From positions 1 through 22,169 of the forward strand of contig JBDHWQ010000033.1 in the NCBI GenBank assembly GCA_039810245.1: a stretch of DNA of 22,169 bases, given 5' to 3'. The first letter of the stretch is position 1. Every line of letters begins with the position of its first letter. Origin of the DNA: CALDSL01 sp039810245. Its GTDB lineage: Bacteria; Chloroflexota; Anaerolineae; Anaerolineales; Anaerolineaceae. A program made the position numbers and the translations under genes. Of this stretch, positions 13,196 through 20,090 are shown piece by piece. The notes under the pieces were generated by a model. It did not search any database. It saw only the letters and a program-made list of their open reading frames with translations, and was not told the DNA's origin.

Positions 13196-14193
13196 ACACG
13201 CGCCTCCTGCTGCGGCCCTTTGCGCGCCACCTGCCAGACCAGGAAGCGTGCAGCCATATTTAACAACAGCGTCAGCACGAACAAGGCCAGGCCAATCTCT
13301 ACCAGCGATTGTTGGTGCAGCGCCGAAACCGCTTCGGCGAACTCGTTAGCAATGATGCTGGACATGGTGTACCCGGGCAGCAGCAGCGAGAGCGTACCCT
13401 GCGCGCTATTTCCAATCACCATCGTCACTGCCATGGTCTCCCCCAGCGCACGCCCCAGGCCCAGGATGACAGCCCCCAGGATACCCGACAGGCCATACGG
13501 CAGCAGCACTTTCCAGATCGTCTCCCAGCGCGTCGCGCCGAGCGCCAGCGAAGCTTCGCGCTGTTGCGAAGGAATAGCCAGGAACACGTCCCGCGTCACC
13601 GCGGTGATGGTTGGGACGATCATGATCGCCAGGATCAAGGCTGCCGCCAACCGGCTGGCGCCGCTTTGCGGAATAGCGCCGCTGAATAACAGTCTGAGCC
13701 CGGGTATTTGCCCCAAGGTCTGTCCCAGAAATTGGCCCACCGGCAACACCACCGCCGGCAAAAAGGCAAAAATACCCCACAGGCCATAAATCACGCTGGG
13801 GATAGCTGCCAGGAGTTCCACCATCCAGCTCAGCGGCAGGCGCAGCCAGGCCGGGCACAGTTCGGAGAGAAACACCGCGATTCCCAGGCTGACCGGCACG
13901 GCGATCAGGATGGCGAAGAGCGAAGTAACCAGCGTGCCATAGATGAATGGCCACGCTTGATAACGGTCAGCCACCGGGTTCCACCTGGGGCTGGCCGTTG
14001 GCTGTAAGAAACTCCAACCAAACGCCTCACGCGCTCCCGCGGACTGCACCCACAATAACGCTCCGATTGCAATCATCAGCGCCAGAACGGCCGCCGCCAG
14101 GAACATCAGGCTGCCATTCCACAGCCGGTCGCCATGGTTCCACAGCCGTCGCAGCGGGCTGGTTTGATTGGGCATGGGCGGCAAATATTTCAT
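13192..14193 (-). CDS. pstC: Phosphate ABC transporter permease PstC
   Basis: 333 residues from the ATG at 14193, chosen because AAGGA lies 6 bases upstream; a GTG at 14196 would add one residue. Six membrane segments, with the first at about 30-55. The family motifs ELLAAIPSVIYGLWGIF and the EAA-type loop QQREASLALGATRWETIW are clear. It pairs with PstA. The gene starts 28 bases after a hairpin with a T-run that follows pstS, so its expression is probably set below that of pstS. Confidence 0.95.
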   Translation of the reverse strand: MKYLPPMPNQTSPLRRLWNHGDRLWNGSLMFLAAAVLALMIAIGALLWVQSAGAREAFGWSFLQPTASPRWNPVADRYQAWPFIYGTLVTSLFAILIAVPVSLGIAVFLSELCPAWLRLPLSWMVELLAAIPSVIYGLWGIFAFLPAVVLPVGQFLGQTLGQIPGLRLLFSGAIPQSGASRLAAALILAIMIVPTITAVTRDVFLAIPSQQREASLALGATRWETIWKVLLPYGLSGILGAVILGLGRALGETMAVTMVIGNSAQGTLSLLLPGYTMSSIIANEFAEAVSALHQQSLVEIGLALFVLTLLLNMAARFLVWQVARKGPQQEARV

Positions 14194-14207
14194 CACATTT
14201 CCTTCAG

Positions 14208-14256
14208 AAAAACCAAAAATGCGAGCCTGGCAGGCCTAGGAACCTGCCAGGCTCGC
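14208..14256 (-). terminator. Intra-operon terminator/attenuator between pstS and pstC
   Basis: Arms GCGAGCCTGGCAGG (14221-14234) and CCTGCCAGGCTCGC (14243-14256) are perfect 14-bp complements with an 8-base loop. In the minus direction the stem is followed by ATTTTTGGTTTTTC, a good T-tract. It starts 10 bases after the pstS stop and ends directly ahead of the pstC ribosome binding site, so partial read-through must feed pstCAB-phoU. Confidence 0.88.
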
Positions 14257-14266
14257 GGGATGTAGG

Positions 14267-15469
14267 TTACTTCAGTACGGCCTGTCCATTGCAGGTCACC
14301 TGGCTCAACCGCTCCAGCACCTGCGCGCGCACAGCTTCCGGCAGCACTGAGTATCCCAGCGCAGCAGCGCGTTTGGCAGCGCCCTCATCCGTCAGCGCCC
14401 ACTGAAGGAAGCCCAGCAGCTTTTCCGCTTTGACGCAGTCTTCCATTGTCTGGGTATGCAGGATGATATAGGTGTACCCGGCGATGGGCCAGGATTTTTC
14501 ACCCTCGCCATCTACGATCTTGGTGGTCAGCTTGTCACTAAAGCTGCCGGCAAAGTCCTCCATCGCGGCCGCCAGGCTTTCCTCGCCCGCCACCACGGTC
14601 TTTCCGGCCTTATTCACCATCTGCGCGAAGGGCATCTTATTTGCCACCGCGTAAGAGAGCTCAACGTAGCCGATCGAATTGGGGGTATTCTGCACTGCAC
14701 CGGCCACGCCCTGGTTGCCCTTACCGCCGATTCCATTTCCTGCCTGGTCGACCGGCCATTCCACCGCGGAACCAGCGCCGGGGCCGTTCTTCCATTCTTC
14801 GCTGAACGCGGCCAGCGCATTGGTGAAGATTTCGGTCGTGCCCGAGCCATCCGAGCGATGTACAGCAGTGATTGGCGCAGCGGGCAACTTGGCCGCGAGG
14901 CCAGGGTTAAGCTTGACGATGGCTTCATCGTCCCAGTTCTTGACCGTTCCCAGGTAGATGCCGGCCAGCGTCTCTCGGTCCAGCACCAGCGCCCGGTCGG
15001 CGGCCGGGTCGAAACCTTCGAGGTTGAAGATCGGAACCACAGCGCCAGCCAGCATGGGGTACATCTGCAGATCGCCACCCTGGGTATACTCTTCGTCTTT
15101 CAGCAGCGAGTCCGATCCGGCAAAGTCAATCGTGCGATCAACGATTCCCTTCTTGCCACCGCCAGAACCGGTGCCCTGGTAATTGATGACCACGGCCGGA
15201 TCCACGTACTGGTAGGCATAGGTCCATTCCGTGTAGACCGGCAGCGGGAAGGTCGCGCCAGCGCCGTTAATCTGTACCGAGCCGGCAGCCGCCATAGGGG
15301 CCGGTGTGGCTGTCACCACCATAATCTGGGGTGTGCCTTCAACGATCCTGGTCACTTCCATCGGTTGAGCAGCGGCCTGCGGAGCCGTACTGGCCGCTGG
15401 CGCGCAAGCCCCCAACAGCAGGCTGACGGCCAGAACCACCAGAGCAATTGCATGAGACTTCTTGAACAT
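14267..15469 (-). CDS. pstS: Phosphate-binding lipoprotein PstS
   Basis: 400 residues. A signal peptide ends in the lipobox LLGAC (cysteine 22), followed by an Ala/Thr/Pro linker to about residue 65. The phosphate-binding fold starts INGAGATFPLPVYTEW. Ligand-contact motifs follow: YQGTGSGGGKKGIVDRTIDFAGSD, then HRSDGSGTTEIFTNAL, and GVAGAVQNTPNSIGYVELSYA. It captures inorganic phosphate outside the membrane for PstCAB. The start ATG 15469-15467 follows AGAGGAG. It is the first gene after a three-unit Pho-box-like element, so it should be induced by phosphate starvation via PhoP. Confidence 0.96.
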   Translation of the reverse strand: MFKKSHAIALVVLAVSLLLGACAPAASTAPQAAAQPMEVTRIVEGTPQIMVVTATPAPMAAAGSVQINGAGATFPLPVYTEWTYAYQYVDPAVVINYQGTGSGGGKKGIVDRTIDFAGSDSLLKDEEYTQGGDLQMYPMLAGAVVPIFNLEGFDPAADRALVLDRETLAGIYLGTVKNWDDEAIVKLNPGLAAKLPAAPITAVHRSDGSGTTEIFTNALAAFSEEWKNGPGAGSAVEWPVDQAGNGIGGKGNQGVAGAVQNTPNSIGYVELSYAVANKMPFAQMVNKAGKTVVAGEESLAAAMEDFAGSFSDKLTTKIVDGEGEKSWPIAGYTYIILHTQTMEDCVKAEKLLGFLQWALTDEGAAKRAAALGYSVLPEAVRAQVLERLSQVTCNGQAVLK

Positions 15470-15504
15470 AACAATGATTCTCCTCTATAGGATTTCTGAT
15501 GTGT

Positions 15505-15521
15505 GTATGCTCTCAGCATAC
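15505..15521. repeat. Small hairpin in the pstS leader/promoter
   Basis: GTATGCT (15505-15511) and AGCATAC (15515-15521) are perfect complements around CTC. It lies between the Pho-box-like repeats and the pstS ribosome binding site, so it would sit in the 5' leader or overlap the -10 region (TATGCT on the minus strand). Confidence 0.5.
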
Positions 15522-15551
15522 CCGCTGCGCATTAACAGCCCGGGAGCGATG

Positions 15552-15579
15552 GGTTAACATCAGGTAAAGAGTGGGTAAA
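15552..15579 (-). promoter_or_regulatory. Three-unit Pho-box-like element ahead of pstS
   Basis: On the minus strand TTTACC (15579-15574), TTTACC (15568-15563) and TTAACC (15557-15552) lie exactly 11 bases apart, one helical turn. Direct repeats at this spacing are how PhoB/PhoP-family regulators bind in Bacillus (TTAACA-like units), Escherichia and Streptomyces. A -10-like GTTAAT lies about 15 bases downstream (15536-15531). The site lies between phoR and pstS. Confidence 0.72.
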
Positions 15580-15610
15580 AAAAAACCGGCCGCGCGATGG
15601 CGCGGCCGGT
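15577..15610 (-). terminator. Intrinsic terminator of the phoP-phoR transcript
   Basis: On the minus strand ACCGGCCGCGC and GCGCGGCCGGT (15600-15610 and 15585-15595) pair perfectly around a 4-base loop, followed directly by a run of Ts (15585-15577). It begins 20 bases after the phoR stop. The end of its T-run overlaps the first TTTACC unit of the pstS Pho-box-like element. Confidence 0.92.
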
Positions 15611-15630
15611 TCGGGTTTCTTTCTACGCAA

Positions 15631-17409
15631 TCATTCAATGGGCAGCGTGAAGAAGAACGTACTTCCCTGATTTTCCTGGCTCTCCGCCCAGATCTTGCCC
15701 CCGTGCGCCTCGACGATATGGCGCGCGATCGAAAGCCCCAGCCCCGTGCCGCTGCCGGAACGCGAGCGGTCGATCTTGTAAAAGCGTTCGAAGATGCGCG
15801 GCAGCGCTTCATCAGAAATACCCACTCCGGTATCCTGCACCGAAAATACCACCTGGTCGCCCTGTTGTTTCGCGGATATGCAAACTTCGCCGCCCGGCGG
15901 TGTAAATTTAATTGCGTTATGGATCAGGTTCACCAGTACATGTTCCAGCCGGTCTGCGTCGGCGCGCACCAGGGGCAGGTCCGTGGGGCATTCCATGTGC
16001 AGCCGCAGCCCTGTGCGTTCGGCCTGCACCGCCATGCGTTCCACCGCGGAAGAAGTGAACTCGTGCGGCCGGGCTGCGCGACGGCGCAGCGGCACCCGGC
16101 CCGATTCAATGCGTGACAGTTCCAGTAGCTCCTGCACCATCTGGGTCAGATTATCAATTTCAACTTCCATGCGCCCCAAAAAACGTCGCGCGGCAGGGGG
16201 ATCTTCCAGCGCACTTTCCTGCAGCGTTTCGGTCAAGGCTTTGAGGGATGCCAGCGGTGTGCGCAGCTCGTGAGAGACATTCGAGACAAAATCCTGCCGT
16301 ACCGTTTCCAGTTTGCGCACGTGAGTCAAGTCCTGGAAAACCAGCAGAGTCATTCCTGGCAACGCCTCGTCCATTGGCGTAGCAATTACCTGCAAGTACA
16401 GCCGTCGCGGGATCATTTCAATGGCGATCATATTTTGCTGGCGAGTTTGCTGGCAACCGCGCCATACATCCACCACCTGGTGGCTGCGCGATATCTCGGC
16501 CAGCGAGGCCCCCAGTGCTGTTTCAAGGTTGGTCTGGAACATTTCGATCGCGGCCGGGTTGATCAACGCTACGCGGCCGTGTGCATCCGCGATGATTACG
16601 CCATCGGTCATATTGGCCAGTACGGCCGCCATCTTGCCGCGCTCAGCGCGCAGGTTACCGATCTGTTGCTTAAGCCGCAAATCCATCTCGTGAAATGCGC
16701 GCTGGAGCAGGCCAATCTCATCGCCGCGTGTGCTGGCGGATATCACAATCGATTCCCCCGACGCGATGCGTCCGGCGGCCTGCGTCAGCCCGCGCAGCGG
16801 GGCCACCGTGTACGCAGCAATGATCGCAGCCAGCAAGATTGCCAGCAACGTGGCAATTCCAGTAGCAACCAACAGCGAACGCAGCAGGTTGGTTTCGTTC
16901 TGGCGAATAACGTCAATCGGCAGCGCCAGGCGCGCCACGCCGGTCACTGCTCCGCCGGCCAGCATGGGGGCAGCCGCATACAGCATTTGCGTGCGCAGGG
17001 TGGCGCTGTACCGCAGCTCGGTACTCACCTGTTTTTGCAGAGCGCGCTGCACTTCGGGCCGGTTGAAATGGTTTTCCATATCGGCCGGGTTGGTTGAAGT
17101 CTCCGCCAGCACACTGCCGTCCACGGCGATGACCGTCACGCGCGCGCCCAACGCCGCGGAATATTCCCGCGCACGGTCTTCCAACTGTTTGCTGCTTGCG
17201 CCGCCGGAAAGCATGGCTGCCATGCCATCGGCAGTCAGCTGCACTTCTGAGCGAAGATTATTTTGCATGATTTCGAGGTAGGATTGGCGCACGAAAGCTG
17301 AAAGATATAGGCTCAGCGTAATCATGGTGCCTACCAGCAGCAGCGCAAACGGCAGCGCGATGCGCAGCGCCAGGCTGTTCCACCGCCGGAAAAAGGCACG
17401 TATGACCAT
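15631..17409 (-). CDS. phoR: PhoR-type membrane sensor histidine kinase
   Basis: 592 residues from the ATG at 17409, one base after the phoP stop (TAG-G-ATG); the open frame reaches 17511, but that part lies inside phoP. Order of domains: TM1 about 14-38, an extracytoplasmic domain about 40-170, TM2 about 176-200, HAMP about 200-253, PAS about 256-365, HisKA with the phospho-accepting histidine 380 (SHELRTPLASL), and HATPase about 480-592 with N-box NLIHNAIKFTP, G1 DTGVGI, the F-box ERFYKIDR and G2 GTGLGLSI. This layout is that of PhoR/WalK-type kinases. It should phosphorylate the adjacent PhoP and respond to phosphate through PstSCAB-PhoU encoded just downstream. The call as PhoR rather than WalK rests on the pst neighbourhood. 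Confidence 0.92.
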   Translation of the reverse strand: MVIRAFFRRWNSLALRIALPFALLLVGTMITLSLYLSAFVRQSYLEIMQNNLRSEVQLTADGMAAMLSGGASSKQLEDRAREYSAALGARVTVIAVDGSVLAETSTNPADMENHFNRPEVQRALQKQVSTELRYSATLRTQMLYAAAPMLAGGAVTGVARLALPIDVIRQNETNLLRSLLVATGIATLLAILLAAIIAAYTVAPLRGLTQAAGRIASGESIVISASTRGDEIGLLQRAFHEMDLRLKQQIGNLRAERGKMAAVLANMTDGVIIADAHGRVALINPAAIEMFQTNLETALGASLAEISRSHQVVDVWRGCQQTRQQNMIAIEMIPRRLYLQVIATPMDEALPGMTLLVFQDLTHVRKLETVRQDFVSNVSHELRTPLASLKALTETLQESALEDPPAARRFLGRMEVEIDNLTQMVQELLELSRIESGRVPLRRRAARPHEFTSSAVERMAVQAERTGLRLHMECPTDLPLVRADADRLEHVLVNLIHNAIKFTPPGGEVCISAKQQGDQVVFSVQDTGVGISDEALPRIFERFYKIDRSRSGSGTGLGLSIARHIVEAHGGKIWAESQENQGSTFFFTLPIE

Positions 17410-17410
17410 C

Positions 17411-18124
17411 CTAACCCTCGAAGCGGTAGCCGCCGCCGCGCACAGTGACGATGCGCTTTGGCGCGGCCGGGTCTGGCTCAATTTTCTCGCGCAACCAGCG
17501 CACATGCACATCTACCGTGCGGCTATCGCCGGTATATTCCCAGCCCCATACACGATTGAGAATATGCTCGCGCGAGAGCATCTGGCCCGGATGCTGCGCC
17601 AGATATAGCAGCAGGTCGAACTCCTTGGGCTTCAGCGGCAGCGGACGACCTTCCAGGCGCACCTCGCGGCGGGGTAAATCGAGCTCCAGATTGCCAAATG
17701 CCAGCACGGACTGCGCAGATGGGACGGGCTGGGGGGTGGTCTGGAATTCGTCGCGCAGCAGACGCACGCGACGCAGCATGGCCTTCACGCGCGCCATCAG
17801 CTCGCGCATGCTGAACGGCTTGGTCAGGTAATCGTCCGCGCCCACTTCCAACCCAACCACGCGATCAATCTCCTCATCACGGGCAGTGAGCATCAGCACC
17901 GGGGTATTCATCTCCTGGCGCAGGATGTGGCACAGCTCAAAGCCATCCATTCCCGGCAGCATCACGTCCAGCAAGATCAGGTCCGGTTTCAGCCGGCGGG
18001 CAATTTCCAGCGCGGCGCTGCCATCACCCGCAGTTTCCACTTCGTAACCCTGCCGTTTCAGGTTGTACGCCAGCGTTTCCTGCAGGCTTACCTCGTCTTC
18101 CACGACCAGAATCGTTTCTGCCAT
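17411..18124 (-). CDS. phoP: PhoP/PhoB-type (OmpR family) response regulator
   Basis: 237 residues from the ATG at 18124, which follows GGAAGG; a longer open frame to 18214 would place an unlike N-terminus before the receiver domain. Receiver domain 1-120 with acidic pair E9-D10, phospho-accepting aspartate 53 (LILLDVMLPGMDG), threonine 80 and lysine 102. A winged-helix OmpR/PhoB DNA-binding domain fills about 140-235 (KPKEFDLLLYLAQHPGQMLSREHIL..., ending TVRGGGYRFEG). It is the cognate partner of the kinase starting one base after its stop, and is expected to bind the 11-bp repeats ahead of pstS. Confidence 0.93.
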   Translation of the reverse strand: MAETILVVEDEVSLQETLAYNLKRQGYEVETAGDGSAALEIARRLKPDLILLDVMLPGMDGFELCHILRQEMNTPVLMLTARDEEIDRVVGLEVGADDYLTKPFSMRELMARVKAMLRRVRLLRDEFQTTPQPVPSAQSVLAFGNLELDLPRREVRLEGRPLPLKPKEFDLLLYLAQHPGQMLSREHILNRVWGWEYTGDSRTVDVHVRWLREKIEPDPAAPKRIVTVRGGGYRFEG

Positions 18125-18192
18125 GATCCTTCCGCCTGAGCCGCTATGGCCGCGCGCAAGAACAACCGGGGAAGAGGATTCCCGCATGCCGG

Positions 18193-18684
18193 TCAGGCAT
18201 CTTTGGGCTTCCACTTCTCCATTTTTTCGGCGTGGGTATCCAGTGATACAGTGGTCCAGTGATCAATGGGGAGCTGTAAGACAGCCACGCTGGCGGTTGG
18301 CAGGCTTTCCACCTCTCCGGTCAGGTGCTGCAGCAGGCCTTCCAGCCCGGGGTTATGGCCAATCACCATCACGCGCTGTGCCGAATCCGGCAGGGCCTTG
18401 AGGATTTCTAACACGGTAGATGGCTCGGCCATGTACAGCGCGTTGAGCGCGATAAAGGTGATTTCATCGCAGCAGCGGGCGAAAAAAACGTTAGCAGTTT
18501 CGCGCGCGCGCCGCGCAGTGGAAGTCAGGATCACCTGCGGGAGCAGTTCATGCTCTTCCAGCAGATCTGTCATCTTGCGGGCGTCTTTTTCACCTTTTTT
18601 ATCCAGCGGGCGCAGGATATCCTCGTTCTTCTTAACATCCTTCCAGGACGACTTAGCGTGTCGCATCAATAGCAAGGTTTTCAT
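18193..18684 (-). CDS. sixA: SixA-type phosphohistidine phosphatase
   Basis: 163 residues, the usual SixA length. It opens MKTLLLMRHAKSSWKD, with the catalytic RH (8-9) of the histidine phosphatase superfamily, and has the second catalytic histidine in VMVIGHNPGLEG plus the LTSTARRARETA segment. SixA of Escherichia coli removes phosphate from histidine in phosphocarrier proteins. It lies 68 bases ahead of phoP on the same strand with no terminator-like hairpin and T-run between them, so it may be co-transcribed. The substrate here is unknown. A ribosome binding site GAGGAAAGAGG precedes the ATG at 18684. Confidence 0.92.
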   Translation of the reverse strand: MKTLLLMRHAKSSWKDVKKNEDILRPLDKKGEKDARKMTDLLEEHELLPQVILTSTARRARETANVFFARCCDEITFIALNALYMAEPSTVLEILKALPDSAQRVMVIGHNPGLEGLLQHLTGEVESLPTASVAVLQLPIDHWTTVSLDTHAEKMEKWKPKDA

Positions 18685-18716
18685 TTTGCCTCTTTCCTCG
18701 TTTTATGCCACTTCCC

Positions 18717-18722
18717 ATTATA
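18717..18722 (-). promoter_or_regulatory. -10 box upstream of sixA
   Basis: A TATAAT on the minus strand lies 32 bases before the sixA start codon. No good -35 box is found 16-18 bases further upstream, so the promoter is tentative and may need an activator. Confidence 0.4.
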
Positions 18723-18773
18723 TGCGTATCGAGACGAGAGCCGTGTTTGTTAACAAATTAATAACAAAACGCC

Positions 18774-20084
18774 CTACCCATGCGCTTCCGGAACCTCAAG
18801 GTAAATAACTTCTTGGTCGTCGTCATATGCCAGTACTTCCGCGTAACGGCCCCATTCGATCATGGTATCTAACTGGCTTTCGGTTTCATCCGGCGGGAAT
18901 TCCAACGATAGCGCGGTTTTCACCACTTCCCATCGAATGCGCTGTTTTTCACTGGCGTTTAGAAGTGCCAACAGCCATCGAAATATCGGCAGGCGGCGTA
19001 CGCGCGTGGCAAAGATGTCCTTACGCGCCAGGATGCGCGCCTCCGCAAAGGTCTCCCCCAGGTCGGTAAGCGTGATATCGCCCTTCTCGATACGCGCCAA
19101 CCCCAACAGTTCTGCGGCCTCTGTCAGCTGCAGCAGATAATCGGCATGCACGCTCAGCACTTCCGGCAGGCGGTAGACATCAGCACGGGATTCCGGTAGC
19201 TCGTTCAGATGCTCGGTTAACCCCGTCAGATCGTTAATATGCACGGGCGGTAGCCCGCGCGTGATGCCCGGCTCACCGGGAGCGGTGCCAAGCTCTTCGG
19301 CCTCCGGGCGGGTCTGGCCGGCGAGAATAGAAAATATCTGGTCGACCAACGCCTGGAAAGGTGATGATTTTCGGTCGCGCGGATGCGGCAGGCTGATGGG
19401 CAACATGGCAGCCACATGACCGGGATCTTTATCCATTACCACCACCCGGCTGGCCATAAATACCGCTTCCTCAATGTTATGGCTGACCATCAATATCGCG
19501 CGTGTAGGGATAGCGCCGGTTGTCCATAGTTCCATCAACTCGCCGCGCAACGATTCTGCGCTCAGCGGGTCGAGTGCGGAGAAAGGCTCATCCAGGCACA
19601 GCAGTTCGGGTTCCACTGCCATAGCACGCGCAAAACCCACCTTCTGGCGCATCCCGCCCGACAGCTCGCGCGGGTATGCAGTCTCAAAACCGTCCAGGCC
19701 TACCCGGTCAATTAAATCCAACGATGTCGCCGCGCGCGTCTTTTCGGGAACATTGCGCACTTTTAAGGCCAAGTCCACGTTCTCATACACCGTGAGCCAG
19801 GGAAACAGAGCGAAATTCTGAAAAACTATGGTGGCCTTCGGGTTCACACCGCGAACTGGCTCGCCACGATACAGCACCTCACCTTCAGAGGGTGGCTGTA
19901 GGCCGGTGATAATGCGCAATAACGTGCTTTTACCACAGCCGGATGGTCCCAGCAGTGCCACAAATTCGCCATCCTGGATGATCAGGTTAATATCGCGTAA
20001 GGCGGTAAATCGACGTGCACCGCTGCCATACACCTGCTGTACATGTTTTAGCTCCACCAGGGTTCGGGATGGTTCTTTTTCCAT
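18774..20084 (-). CDS. NitT/TauT-type ABC ATPase with C-terminal AAA-associated domain
   Basis: 436 residues from the ATG at 20084 (AGGTGGG just upstream); a GTG at 20090 adds two residues. The first 250 or so residues are a nitrate/sulfonate/taurine-type ATPase: Walker A GPSGCGKST, Q-loop VFQNFALFPWLTV, signature LSGGMRQK, Walker B LLCLDEPFSALDP, and H-loop VSHNIEEAVFM. From about residue 285 there is a helical C-terminal domain (VLSVHADYLLQLTEAAELLGLARI..., LGETFAEARILARKDIFATRV...) matching the AAA-associated C-terminal domain known on some ATPases of this family, which may sense a ligand or regulate turnover. It starts 6 bases after the fused permease gene and must serve it. No substrate-binding gene is present, so the cargo is unknown. 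Confidence 0.9.
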   Translation of the reverse strand: MEKEPSRTLVELKHVQQVYGSGARRFTALRDINLIIQDGEFVALLGPSGCGKSTLLRIITGLQPPSEGEVLYRGEPVRGVNPKATIVFQNFALFPWLTVYENVDLALKVRNVPEKTRAATSLDLIDRVGLDGFETAYPRELSGGMRQKVGFARAMAVEPELLCLDEPFSALDPLSAESLRGELMELWTTGAIPTRAILMVSHNIEEAVFMASRVVVMDKDPGHVAAMLPISLPHPRDRKSSPFQALVDQIFSILAGQTRPEAEELGTAPGEPGITRGLPPVHINDLTGLTEHLNELPESRADVYRLPEVLSVHADYLLQLTEAAELLGLARIEKGDITLTDLGETFAEARILARKDIFATRVRRLPIFRWLLALLNASEKQRIRWEVVKTALSLEFPPDETESQLDTMIEWGRYAEVLAYDDDQEVIYLEVPEAHG

Positions 20085-20090
20085 ACCCAC

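Noticed and set aside
17410..17511. Longer N-terminus of the kinase (34 extra residues)
   Set aside because: It would lie inside the phoP coding region; the ATG at 17409, one base after the phoP stop with a purine-rich site upstream, gives a normal PhoR N-terminus.
18746..18757. 12-bp palindrome TTTGTTAACAAA between the ABC ATPase gene and sixA
   Set aside because: Perfect but AT-rich and short; it has no loop for a stable hairpin and no known binding family that I can name with confidence.
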